Below are positions 16,276 through 23,400 of a DNA stretch of 27,683 nt, one piece after another; position 1 is the stretch's first letter, and the number at the start of each line of letters is the position of its first letter. The position numbers and the translations under genes were made by a program. The stretch is from positions 1-27,683 of the forward strand of contig CBDDBX010000005.1 in the NCBI GenBank assembly GCA_965225955.1, in the 5' to 3' direction. The notes under the pieces are model-generated. The model worked only from the letters and a program-made list of their open reading frames with translations. It was not told the origin of the DNA and searched no databases. The stretch comes from CBDDBX01 sp965225955 (lineage in GTDB: Bacteria; Acidobacteriota; Aminicenantia; UBA2199).

Positions 16276-17115
16276 ATGGTTTTTGATGTAGATACTTTAA
16301 AATTAGTAAGAATGGCACTCGAAGAGGATCATGCTTATGAAGATATAACCACAGGTAGTCTGGAAGAGTTTGACAAACCTGTTACAGCAAGAGTCTTTGC
16401 TAAATCCCCCGGTGTTATCTCAGGAATAGCTCCCTTTTTGTGCACCTTTAACGAAGTCGATTCCTCAATAGAAATAGATGTTCTGAAAGAAGATGGCAGT
16501 CATGTAAACAGTGGTGATGATGTTATGCTGATAAAAGGCAGTATAAACAGCATTCTGAGAGCTGAACGAACTGCTCTTAACTTCATCCAGCGTCTTAGTG
16601 GTATCGCCAGTCTCACAGCACTCTATGTTGCAGAACTGGATGGTACAGGAGTAACTCTCCTGGATACTCGTAAAACCACTCCAGGTATGAGAATGCTGGA
16701 AAAAAAGGCTGTAAAAGATGGGGGGGGAACAAATCACCGCATGCATCTTGCTGACATGTCAATGATTAAAGACAATCATATAGATATGGCTGGTGGTATT
16801 GAAGAAGCTGTGAATGCTGTCAAAAAGAACCATCCTGCAACTAAAATTGAACTGGAAGTTAAGAATCTTGAAGAACTAAAAATAGCGACGGGATGTAGTG
16901 TTGATGTTGTTATGCTCGATAATTTTGATCTATCAGAAATACCGGAAGCAGTTAAAATGGTGAAAGGTAAAATCAAACTTGAAATTTCAGGTAATGTTGA
17001 GATCAATAATATAAGAGAGAAAGCTGTTAAGGGTATAAATTATATATCAGTAGGAGCTCTGACTCACTCTTTCAGCTCACTGGATCTGAGTTTAAGAATA
17101 AATAGTCAGGAGTAG
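16276..17115 (+). CDS. nadC: Quinolinate phosphoribosyltransferase (nicotinate-nucleotide pyrophosphorylase)
   Basis: NadC converts quinolinate and PRPP to nicotinate mononucleotide, the step where de novo NAD synthesis meets the common pathway. The 279-residue length is normal. Visible motifs are RAERTALNFIQRLSGIAS (95-112), LDTRKTTPGMR (129-139), GGGTNHR (149-155) and IKDNHID (164-170), followed by the barrel strands ELEVKNLEEL and VMLDNFDL and the end ISVGALTHSF. GAGGTGG precedes the ATG. The GGG motif is encoded by a run of eight G (16720-16727), an error-prone or slippage-prone stretch, although the frame is intact. The gene is followed at once by nadB. Confidence 0.97.
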   Translation: MVFDVDTLKLVRMALEEDHAYEDITTGSLEEFDKPVTARVFAKSPGVISGIAPFLCTFNEVDSSIEIDVLKEDGSHVNSGDDVMLIKGSINSILRAERTALNFIQRLSGIASLTALYVAELDGTGVTLLDTRKTTPGMRMLEKKAVKDGGGTNHRMHLADMSMIKDNHIDMAGGIEEAVNAVKKNHPATKIELEVKNLEELKIATGCSVDVVMLDNFDLSEIPEAVKMVKGKIKLEISGNVEINNIREKAVKGINYISVGALTHSFSSLDLSLRINSQE

Positions 17116-17119
17116 TTTG

Positions 17120-18709
17120 ATGAGAAATTATATAGAAACAGATGTTCTAATTATTGGTGGCGGAATTGCCGGAGCTTCAACAGCTCTTATGCTTGCAGAA
17201 AACAACCTTAATGTTCTTATGATTATGAAAGGTGACGGTTTTGAGGATACCAACAGTGACAAGGCTCAGGGTGGTATAGCTCTGCAGGGGCCTGATGAGA
17301 AGCCGGAAGAGTTTGTTGAAGATATTATGAATAGTGGTGATCTCGTTAATAACAGAGTAGCTGTAGAGCATCTGGTGGGTAAATCCCGGGAATATGTTAA
17401 TGAAATTCTTATAGATAAGCTTAATGTAAATTTTACAAGAGAAACAGATGACAAAAACAGCGATTATCTTTATGCAAGAGAGGGTGCTCATTCAAGCAGA
17501 AGAATTCTCAATGTAAAAGATATGACCGGCAGGGTTATTCAGGAAGATTTTAAAAAATATCTGAAGAAAAAGAAGAACCTGAAAGTTCTGACAAAGCATT
17601 CTGCTATCGATATTCTTACTATTCCTCATCACTCTTCTGATCCATCCAGAATATATGACAAACCAAGAGCAGTCGGAGCATATGTTTTTGATCACGTTTC
17701 CAAAGAGGTATTCAGAGTATTTGCCAGAAAAGTAGTGCTTGCTACAGGAGGATTCAGCTCAATCTTTCTTAACTCAACAAATGTTAAAAGTGCTATCGGT
17801 AATGGCGTAGCTATGGCTTTCAGAGCTGGAGCAAGACTGGCTAATCTTGAATATGTTCAGTTCCACCCGACTTCACTCTACCATAAAGACTCAGAACGTT
17901 TTCTTATCTCTGAAGCTGTCAGAGGAGAAGGTGCCAGACTTATGAACAGAAAGGGAGAGTACTTTATGAAAAAATATTCTCCTCTTGGTGATCTGGCTCC
18001 AAGAGATGAGGTCTCAAGGGCAATATATGAAGAGATGATTAATCATGGTGATGATTATGTACTTCTCGATATTGCTTCTTTTGCTACAATTGATATTAAG
18101 AACAGATTCCCTACTATATATGAGAACTGTCTGAAATACGATATAAATATTGAAAAGAGACCTGTTCCTGTTGTTCCTTCAGCTCACTACAGCTGTGGCG
18201 GAGTAATAACAGATGATAAAGGACGTACAAGTATGGATAACCTCTATGCTGTGGGGGAAGTCGCTACAACAGGTGTACATGGCGCAAACAGACTGGCTTC
18301 TGTATCACTTCTTGAAGGCCTTGTATATGGTTGCGAAGCTGCACTTGATATTGTGGATTGCCTGAAGAAAGAGGGAAGTACCGGTTATACTATTTCTGAA
18401 ATATCTGAATGGCATACACCTGAAAATCAGGAGAAATTTGACCCGGCCCTCATCTGGCAGGATACTGCACTTATAAGGTCTACTATGTGGAACTACAGCG
18501 GAATTATAAGAACAGTTAAACGACTTGAAAGAGCCAGAGCTGATCTGGAGTATCTGAGACATAGAATAAATAAATTCTATCAGCAGGCAGAACTTGTGCC
18601 TCAGGTACTTGATCTGAGAGATAGTGTACAAACAGCACTTCTCGTGGTCTATTCCGCACTTCGTAACAAAGTGTCAAAAGGTGCACACTATATAGACCTG
18701 AAGGATTGA
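17120..18709 (+). CDS. nadB: L-aspartate oxidase
   Basis: NadB is the flavoenzyme that oxidises aspartate to iminoaspartate for quinolinate synthase. It has 529 residues. The FAD-binding start is VLIIGGGIAGAS (residues 9-20). Other family motifs are DKAQGGIA near 50, VLATGGFSS near 200, YVQFHPTSLY near 243, AVRGEGARLMN near 263, SAHYSCGGV near 354 and HGANRLASVSLLEGLVYG near 385, typical of aspartate oxidase rather than succinate dehydrogenase. An in-frame TTG lies three bases upstream, but AGGAG at 17109-17113 is best placed for the ATG at 17120. nadC ends four bases before; nadA is not in the window. It converges on rnpB, with the stop codon touching the RNA's 3' end. Confidence 0.96.
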   Translation: MRNYIETDVLIIGGGIAGASTALMLAENNLNVLMIMKGDGFEDTNSDKAQGGIALQGPDEKPEEFVEDIMNSGDLVNNRVAVEHLVGKSREYVNEILIDKLNVNFTRETDDKNSDYLYAREGAHSSRRILNVKDMTGRVIQEDFKKYLKKKKNLKVLTKHSAIDILTIPHHSSDPSRIYDKPRAVGAYVFDHVSKEVFRVFARKVVLATGGFSSIFLNSTNVKSAIGNGVAMAFRAGARLANLEYVQFHPTSLYHKDSERFLISEAVRGEGARLMNRKGEYFMKKYSPLGDLAPRDEVSRAIYEEMINHGDDYVLLDIASFATIDIKNRFPTIYENCLKYDINIEKRPVPVVPSAHYSCGGVITDDKGRTSMDNLYAVGEVATTGVHGANRLASVSLLEGLVYGCEAALDIVDCLKKEGSTGYTISEISEWHTPENQEKFDPALIWQDTALIRSTMWNYSGIIRTVKRLERARADLEYLRHRINKFYQQAELVPQVLDLRDSVQTALLVVYSALRNKVSKGAHYIDLKD

Positions 18710-19077
18710 TAAGCAGGGAGAGAAGCTGTAAGCCGGGTTCTGTCGTGGAGGATCATTTATCTTGGCTGTGCATTGCGGCACAGCTCCAGCGCTTAACCCA
18801 AAGATATCGACCGGGATAGTCTCAGGCATCTTTAATTTAAGCTTGCACCAGATGGGGTTTACCTCAGTTCCTGCTGTTACCAGCAGGAACGGCAGGTTCT
18901 GCCTGCCTTTTCACCTTTCTCCCGGCGAACCGGGATAGTCTAGTCTCTGTGGCACTTTCCTTATTCGCCCTTAAAGTGACGAACAGTTCCTGTTAGGAAC
19001 CACCTTTCCCTGTGGAGCCCGGACTTTCCTCCCCGGTGTGAAACCGAGGTGATCCTCTACTTGTCTCCCTGATTATC
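18708..19077 (-). ncRNA. rnpB: RNase P RNA, bacterial class A
   Basis: The minus strand shows the class A signatures: GGAGGAAAGTCCGGGCTCC near the 5' end, GGTAAACCCCATCTGGTGCAA in the middle (written here slightly beyond the core) and ACGACAGAACCCGGCTTA near the 3' end. Helix P2 is GAGGATCA pairing with TGATCCTC. Helix P1 can form between GATAATCAGGGAGACAAG (19077-19060) and CTTCTCTCCCTGCTTATC (18725-18708) with two mismatches, which sets the ends. P1's 5' strand is also the last codons and stop of the upstream regulator gene (stop at 19057-19059). The 3' end meets the nadB stop from the opposite side. With P1 as the boundary the RNA is about 370 bases. It is the catalytic RNA that trims tRNA 5' ends, including the tRNAs in this window. 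Confidence 0.95.
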
Positions 19078-20433
19078 AGAGAGTATTATACCAAGATTTT
19101 CTATCTTTTTATATAAATTACTTCTGGGTAGTTCTATTTCTCTTGCTGTCAGAGATATATTGTAGTTGTACTGTGCCAGTTTTGATTCAATAAAACTCTT
19201 CTCTGAAAATGCCTTAAACTCTTTCCATTTGGTGAAAGAACTGAAATCTGTTGATGGCTCTTTTACATCGGGTTTCATATAGTCTGGAATATCTTTCATG
19301 GTTATCGTATTTTTAGCTGACATAATAAGAAGCCTTTCAATGATATTTCTAAACTCTCTGATATTCCCCTGCCACTCCAGTTTATTAAAAAGCTCAACAA
19401 CTTCGGGTGAAAAGTTCTTCTGTCTGAAATTACTTTCCTGCGAAAAGTAGCTGACAAAGTGCTCAATAAGAAGAGGTATATCTCCTCTTCTTTCTCTCAG
19501 AGTAGGAGAGTAGAGAGGTATAACATTAAGTCTGAAGAATAAATCTTCTCTGAATTTGCCCTCTTCTATTTCCTGAGTAAGATCTTTATTGGTTGCAGCA
19601 ATGACTCTTACATTGACAGTTTTTATTACTGCAGTTCCTACTTTCTGAACTTCACCTTCTTCAAGAACTCTGAGAACCTTCGCCTGAGCTTTCAGGCTGA
19701 GGTCTGCAATTTCATCCAGAAAAATGGTCCCGTTATGAGCACTCTCAAATTTTCCTGTTTTATCTTCAATAGCACCTGTAAAAGATCCTTTAACGTGGCC
19801 AAACAGTTCACTTTCAATCAGTTCATCAGGTATAGCTGCGCAGTTAACCTGAACAAAATCCTTTTTACTTCTTGAAGAGAGTTCGTGTATCTGACGTGCA
19901 ATAAGTTCTTTACCTGTTCCACTTTCTCCAGTAATAAGAACCGTAGAGTTGGTTCTTGCGACTTTTTTTATTGTATCCCTTAACTCTTTAACAGGTCTGG
20001 AATCACCTACAATAGTATATTTATCCTTTGCGTGGGATTTTAAGCTGTAGTTCTCTTTAAGAAGATCAGTTTTTTCAAGGGCATTTCTTACTGTAAGTAG
20101 AAGTTTGTCTCTTGATAGAGGTTTTTCAAGGAAATCGAATGCTCCAAGTTGTGATGCCCTGACAGCTTCTTCAATACCGGAGTGACCTGATATCATAATC
20201 ACTTCAGTGAAAGGTCGGATTTCCTTTATTGTTTCCAGAAGATCCAGACCATCCATGCCTGGCATCTTAACGTCCAGAAGTATCAGGTCAGGTTCAGATA
20301 CTTTCAGTTTATCAAGACCATCAAGAGCATTTATTGCAGTGTCAACTTCGTAGTCTTCATAGGTGAGTACCATTTTCACTGATTCAAGAATATTTTTTTC
20401 GTCGTCTATAATAAGAATCTGTCTGTTTGCCAT
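19057..20433 (-). CDS. NtrX-like sigma-54-dependent response regulator
   Basis: The 458-residue protein has three domains. A receiver (1-120) has D10-D11, phosphoacceptor D54, S82 and K104. A sigma-54 AAA+ domain (about 140-370) has Walker A GESGTGKE at 169-176, the sigma-54 contact loop as GSFTGA at 216-221 instead of GAFTGA (frequent in NtrX), FLDEIADLS and the arginine-finger region FREDLFFRLNVIP. A Fis-type helix-turn-helix lies near the C-terminus (LTAREIELPRSNLYKKI). It should activate sigma-54 promoters when phosphorylated. No histidine kinase lies beside it. An in-frame TTG two codons earlier is possible, but the promoter geometry points to the ATG at 20433. Its last codons overlap rnpB. 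Confidence 0.93.
   Translation of the reverse strand: MANRQILIIDDEKNILESVKMVLTYEDYEVDTAINALDGLDKLKVSEPDLILLDVKMPGMDGLDLLETIKEIRPFTEVIMISGHSGIEEAVRASQLGAFDFLEKPLSRDKLLLTVRNALEKTDLLKENYSLKSHAKDKYTIVGDSRPVKELRDTIKKVARTNSTVLITGESGTGKELIARQIHELSSRSKKDFVQVNCAAIPDELIESELFGHVKGSFTGAIEDKTGKFESAHNGTIFLDEIADLSLKAQAKVLRVLEEGEVQKVGTAVIKTVNVRVIAATNKDLTQEIEEGKFREDLFFRLNVIPLYSPTLRERRGDIPLLIEHFVSYFSQESNFRQKNFSPEVVELFNKLEWQGNIREFRNIIERLLIMSAKNTITMKDIPDYMKPDVKEPSTDFSSFTKWKEFKAFSEKSFIESKLAQYNYNISLTAREIELPRSNLYKKIENLGIILSDNQGDK
19085..19093 (-). promoter_or_regulatory. Extended -10 promoter of rnpB inside the regulator gene
   Basis: On the minus strand the bases read TGGTATAAT, a perfect extended -10, in the codons for the Gly-Ile-Ile near the C-terminus of the sigma-54 activator. 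Seven bases later comes G19077, which is exactly where the P1 helix of RNase P RNA can begin. No clear -35 is seen, as is usual for extended -10 promoters. Confidence 0.6.
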
Positions 20434-20439
20434 TCTCAA

Positions 20440-20468
20440 CTTATAGCAAATATGGTATAAATTGTAAA
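20440..20468 (-). promoter_or_regulatory. Promoter of the NtrX-like gene, predicted leaderless
   Basis: Read on the minus strand: TTTACA (20468-20463), a 17-base spacer ending in TGC, then TATAAG (20445-20440). Six bases follow before the ATG at 20433, so the expected start is the A of the ATG. No proper Shine-Dalgarno sequence is present. The geometry equals that of queA. Confidence 0.6.
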
Positions 20469-20545
20469 ATTAAATTATTTTAGTTGGTCGATTGTTCATA
20501 ATTAAATAATATATTTTTATAAATTAAGATAATCCGGAGGTTCGT

Positions 20546-21595
20546 GTGAAAAAAACTATCATACTTACAATAGCATTTTTAATGCTGATCCCCTTAAGTA
20601 GTTATGCCGGCGCAGATGTTCACGTAAAAGGCCTGGTACAGACATGGTTTTCTCATGGTGATACAAATGATGACGGTAAATACGGTTTTAATCTCAGACG
20701 TGTAAGACTGGCACCTTATGGCTCACTATCCAAAAATGTTAAGTGGGGCTTTCAGGTTGCCTGGGATAAGCAGAAAGCAGTAATTTATGATGCTTATATG
20801 GATTTTTACTTTAAGGAAGAATTCAGAATCAAAGTAGGCCAGTTTGCTGCACCTGGAATAAGAAGTGGTGCTTTAACATCATCAGGTGCTCTTGATCTTA
20901 TTGAGAGACCGATGGTTGCTCAGAGATGGGGAACTGAGGCTGCTACACTAGGTTACAGAGCGATGGGTATCCAGTTACACGGTGCTCTGATGGATAAGAA
21001 AATCTACTACAGGCTTATGGTATCAAACCCTAATGCCAGTGACCTTTTCAATCCTGGAATCAAGAATGGTGGATATGACTACGAAGGTCATGAAGGCATG
21101 ACTATCTGGGGAAGAGTTGAATTCAAACCAGTTAAAGGCTTCGAAATAGGTGTTTTTGCCAATAGTGGTAAAGATAAATTCGAAGTTGACTGGAGTGCAG
21201 ACAAGGCTTCAATGGAAAGAGAAAGTTATGGTTTTAACGTTTTCTACGTTAAAGACAATGTGAATTTGAAATTTGAGTACATTGCCGGTAAATATGGCTA
21301 TGAAGATGCCGTGAAGATTAAACACAATGGTTTCTATGCTGTTGCTGGTTACAGATTCGGTAAATTTGAACCTGTAGTAAGATATGGCACATATACACCA
21401 ATGAAAGATGGTCATGAAGCAGGTGTTGAGAAATATAAAGATTTCTCAATGGGAATCAACTACTTCTATAATAAGAACGTTAAATTCCAGGCAAACTATA
21501 TTATAAGAACTGAAGACATGATGAGTGGTTATAGTAAACCTGACAATAACCTCTTTTACATTAACTTCCAGTACTCTTTTAATTCAAAGAAATAA
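20546..21595 (+). CDS. Outer-membrane porin, phosphate-selective porin O/P family
   Basis: The 349-residue protein starts at GTG 20546, with CCGGAGG five bases upstream. A signal peptide is clear (KK, then a hydrophobic stretch, cleavage near SSYAGA at residues 18-23). The mature chain alternates polar and aromatic residues in beta-barrel fashion, with NLRRVRLAPYG near 45, GFQVAWDKQ near 67, a KVGQF strand near 95 and a last strand LFYINFQYSFNSKK. The RRVRL plus KVGQF pattern is typical of the O/P porins of Gram-negative bacteria. Substrate specificity cannot be read from the sequence. It is monocistronic, divergent from the NtrX-like gene, and ends at a strong terminator. Confidence 0.85.
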   Translation: MKKTIILTIAFLMLIPLSSYAGADVHVKGLVQTWFSHGDTNDDGKYGFNLRRVRLAPYGSLSKNVKWGFQVAWDKQKAVIYDAYMDFYFKEEFRIKVGQFAAPGIRSGALTSSGALDLIERPMVAQRWGTEAATLGYRAMGIQLHGALMDKKIYYRLMVSNPNASDLFNPGIKNGGYDYEGHEGMTIWGRVEFKPVKGFEIGVFANSGKDKFEVDWSADKASMERESYGFNVFYVKDNVNLKFEYIAGKYGYEDAVKIKHNGFYAVAGYRFGKFEPVVRYGTYTPMKDGHEAGVEKYKDFSMGINYFYNKNVKFQANYIIRTEDMMSGYSKPDNNLFYINFQYSFNSKK

Positions 21596-21610
21596 GATAT
21601 TTTAAAATAT

Positions 21611-21640
21611 ACCGGTGACCGGAAGGTCATCGGTTTTCTT
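21611..21640 (+). terminator. Rho-independent terminator of the porin gene
   Basis: ACCGGTGACC and GGTCATCGGT form a ten-pair stem with one G-T pair, closed by a GGAA tetraloop and followed by TTTTCTT. It lies 15 bases after the porin stop. Confidence 0.88.
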
Positions 21641-21693
21641 GTTATGGCGTAATGTGGTAGCAGTCTTATATTCCTACAGAGTCCAGGCACTAT

Positions 21694-21733
21694 CACAGAC
21701 AATCACAGACAATCACAGACATTCACCGACATT
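21694..21733 (+). repeat. Array of four 10-bp CACnGAC repeats
   Basis: Four units with an exact 10-base period: CACAGACAAT twice, CACAGACATT and CACCGACATT. Two looser units follow at 21767-21786 (CACAGACAAA, CACGAGGATA). The array is in the convergent spacer between the porin and the larC-like gene (21641-22017), which holds no supported gene. Confidence 0.8.
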
Positions 21734-21859
21734 TCACTCGCAGGCTCGTGACTGGCAGAGCCATGGCACAGACAAACACGAGGATAAAACTACACAAAAA
21801 AACACCATGAAATACACTGATTTCTTCATGTAAATGTACTTGTTTATTGTGTGTCGATA

Positions 21860-21919
21860 AATGTCCGTGTCAGCCAGTGTGAGTCTGTGCTGGTCTGTGA
21901 GGGTCCTTGTTTGTCCGTG
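21860..21919 (-). repeat. Array of six 10-bp repeats in inverted orientation
   Basis: Read on the minus strand, six consecutive 10-mers are CACGGACAAA, CAAGGACCCT, CACAGACCAG, CACAGACTCA, CACTGGCTGA and CACGGACATT. The spacing is exactly 10 bases throughout. The array faces the plus-strand array at 21694-21733, making an inverted pair about 125 bases apart. Confidence 0.8.
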
Positions 21920-21985
21920 TTGTGGCTGTTGGCTGCTTATTGTATAAGGCAATGCGTACTTATATTATTTTGCACTGCTTAAGGA

Positions 21986-22005
21986 GGGCACGATATATCA
22001 TGCCC
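21986..22005. repeat. 20-bp palindrome
   Basis: GGGCACGATATATCATGCCC is self-complementary except for one pair at the sixth position, which is C-A on this strand and T-G on the other. It lies 13 bases beyond the stop of the larC-like gene and could stop its transcription, although no T run follows. It also resembles the short palindromic repeats that are scattered in many environmental bacterial genomes. Confidence 0.5.
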
Positions 22006-22017
22006 CTACTTTTGATC

Positions 22018-22767
22018 CTAAATCATATAAAACTTCAAAGGTGGTATAGGAAAATCTCCACTGCCACGGGCACACCCTGTAGCTCTCACTTCTTCAGGTA
22101 ATTTCTCTATTTCTGTACTTCTTTCGGTAAGTGCTGCCAGAATAGCTGAACCTGTAGGAGTGCAGAGTTCCTTTTCAATGGGGCCTTTTACCCAGCTAAT
22201 AGCAAAATCCTGTAGAATTACCTGTACAGCAGGTGCAGGAATATCAAGTTCACCGTGAGAACATGTTACTGAGCCGCCACCAACTGATACCGGTGCAGTC
22301 ATATATGTTTCTGTTCCTTCTCCAATACTCTGAAGAGCTGCAATAGTACCTGCTATATCTATTACTATATCCTGTGCTTCATGAAGCCATGCCTGATCAT
22401 CACCATGATGGTGCCCCATATGAATATTGAAGAGTTTATGAGCTTTTGTTTCAGAAGTGCTCAGTATATCGAAGGCTCTAAGTCCTGTTTCAATATATTC
22501 AGAATCGATTCTTAATTCTTCAAACAGATTTTCAAGCATATTTCTGCCTTTAATGCTTCCAAGATGTGAATGAGCTGGCTGGGTATCAAGTTGTAATCTT
22601 GTTGCACCATCCTGAAGAGTTATAAATGCAGCTTTACCTTCTCCAAGAGATTTTATTGCTCTTTCAACAGCCTGTATAACAAAGTCAGGATCTGCACCAA
22701 CAGACACCAGAGCTGATATTATCATATCTCCGGCAATACCCCCGGTTGGATCTATATATAGTTTCAT
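22018..22767 (-). CDS. LarC-type (DUF111) protein, N-terminal half only
   Basis: The 249-residue protein matches the first part of LarC, the enzyme that inserts nickel into the pincer cofactor of lactate racemase. Visible are YIDPTGGIAGDM (residues 4-15), a histidine-rich metal segment IHMGHHHGDD near 114, WLHEAQDIVIDIAG near 126, PVSVGGGSVTCSHGELDIPAPA near 155 and ELCTPTGSAILAAL near 195. Full LarC has a second domain and is usually over 400 residues. Here the frame stops just after the GSGDFP segment, and downstream is only repeats. AGGAGGAGA precedes the ATG at 22767. LarB and LarE are not nearby, so its substrate is uncertain. Confidence 0.8.
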   Translation of the reverse strand: MKLYIDPTGGIAGDMIISALVSVGADPDFVIQAVERAIKSLGEGKAAFITLQDGATRLQLDTQPAHSHLGSIKGRNMLENLFEELRIDSEYIETGLRAFDILSTSETKAHKLFNIHMGHHHGDDQAWLHEAQDIVIDIAGTIAALQSIGEGTETYMTAPVSVGGGSVTCSHGELDIPAPAVQVILQDFAISWVKGPIEKELCTPTGSAILAALTERSTEIEKLPEEVRATGCARGSGDFPIPPLKFYMI

Positions 22768-22789
22768 ACTCTCCTCCTGTAGTAAAACC

Positions 22790-22798
22790 ATTCTAGCA
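22790..22798 (-). promoter_or_regulatory. Extended -10 promoter of the larC-like gene
   Basis: The minus strand reads TGCTAGAAT, identical to the box before the aconitase-family gene. The predicted start near 22782 gives a leader of about 15 bases that contains AGGAGGAG. The -35 region is poor. Confidence 0.5.
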
Positions 22799-22832
22799 TA
22801 AAGGGACAAGCTATTTGATTTTTTACTGGTAA

Positions 22833-22841
22833 TGTTATAAA
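22833..22841 (+). promoter_or_regulatory. Extended -10 of the small membrane-anchored protein gene
   Basis: TGTTATAAA fits TGnTATAAT at all but the last base. The first purine at a suitable distance downstream is the A of the ATG at 22851, nine bases after the hexamer. There is no ribosome-binding site, so the message may be leaderless or nearly so. Confidence 0.4.
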
Positions 22842-22850
22842 TTCTTTCTT

Positions 22851-23337
22851 ATGAGGCGCTTTAAAACTTATTTCTCAGTAGTGGCTTTGATAATATGTAC
22901 GATTATTATCTGGTCATTTCGGGGGGGGGAGAAGAAAGTTGAAGGTGATATCAACGGTATTCCCATTTATCCCGGGGCTGTTCTTAAGACCAGAATGTCT
23001 TCAACTGGTTTTCCCTGGATAGTTGTTTTTCTGACAGATGATAAGTACACCGATGTAGTAAAGTTCTATGAAACAAAACTGAAGATGAAAAGTGTCAAAC
23101 TGGAATATTGGTAGTAATATGGATATCTATCAGTTTGATATGGAAACTGAAAAAGAGAAGAAGTGGAAAAATGCTGAAGTAAACAGATTTCTTAAAAACT
23201 ACCTTATGAGTGGAGTGGAAATTATACCTTTTAACAGCTTCTACAAAAAAGTGTACAGTAAAACTACAAAGATAAAAATAATCATTCCTACGGACAAAGT
23301 ACCAAAAGATCTCAAAGACCTTATCTACAGTAAGTGA
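22851..23337 (+). pseudogene. Membrane-anchored hypothetical protein, split by a one-base frameshift
   Basis: I do not recognise the family. The first frame (22851-23114) gives MRRFKTYFSVVALIICTI, one membrane segment at residues 7-22, and then IPIYPGAVLKTR and VVKFYETKL. It hits TAG at 23112. The second frame continues from the AAAA at 23088-23091 and reads on through SNWNIGSNMDIYQF to KDLKDLIYSK and a TGA at 23337. Removing one A joins them into about 161 residues. The YPGA...FY pattern resembles small exported proteins of unknown role. A run of nine G (22921-22929) lies right after the membrane segment. The break may be a real mutation or a homopolymer error, since rpoB shows a similar one. 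Confidence 0.6.
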
Positions 23338-23341
23338 TGGT

Positions 23342-23370
23342 TTGACAAGAGTAGTTTCTTGTTTTAGAAT
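23342..23370 (+). promoter_or_regulatory. Strong sigma-70-type promoter of serA
   Basis: The -35 is a perfect TTGACA (23342-23347), the spacer is 17 bases and the -10 is TAGAAT (23365-23370). Transcription should start near 23377. This leaves a leader of about 24 bases with GAGG as ribosome site. Confidence 0.75.
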
Positions 23371-23400
23371 CAAACATAAATCAAATAAGTGAGGGTCAGT

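Noticed and set aside
20470..20530. Sigma-54 promoter for the porin, suggested by the divergent NtrX-like activator
   Set aside because: I find no TGGC-N7-TTGC type element in the spacer. A weak sigma-70-like pair exists, but its spacing is poor.
21694..21919. CRISPR array
   Set aside because: Units are only 10 bases, contiguous and degenerate, without unique spacers, and no cas gene is present.
21641..22017. Hidden LarC2 half reached by frameshifting after the larC-like stop
   Set aside because: The DNA beyond the stop on the minus strand is a palindrome and 10-bp repeat arrays, with no LarC2 motifs in any frame.
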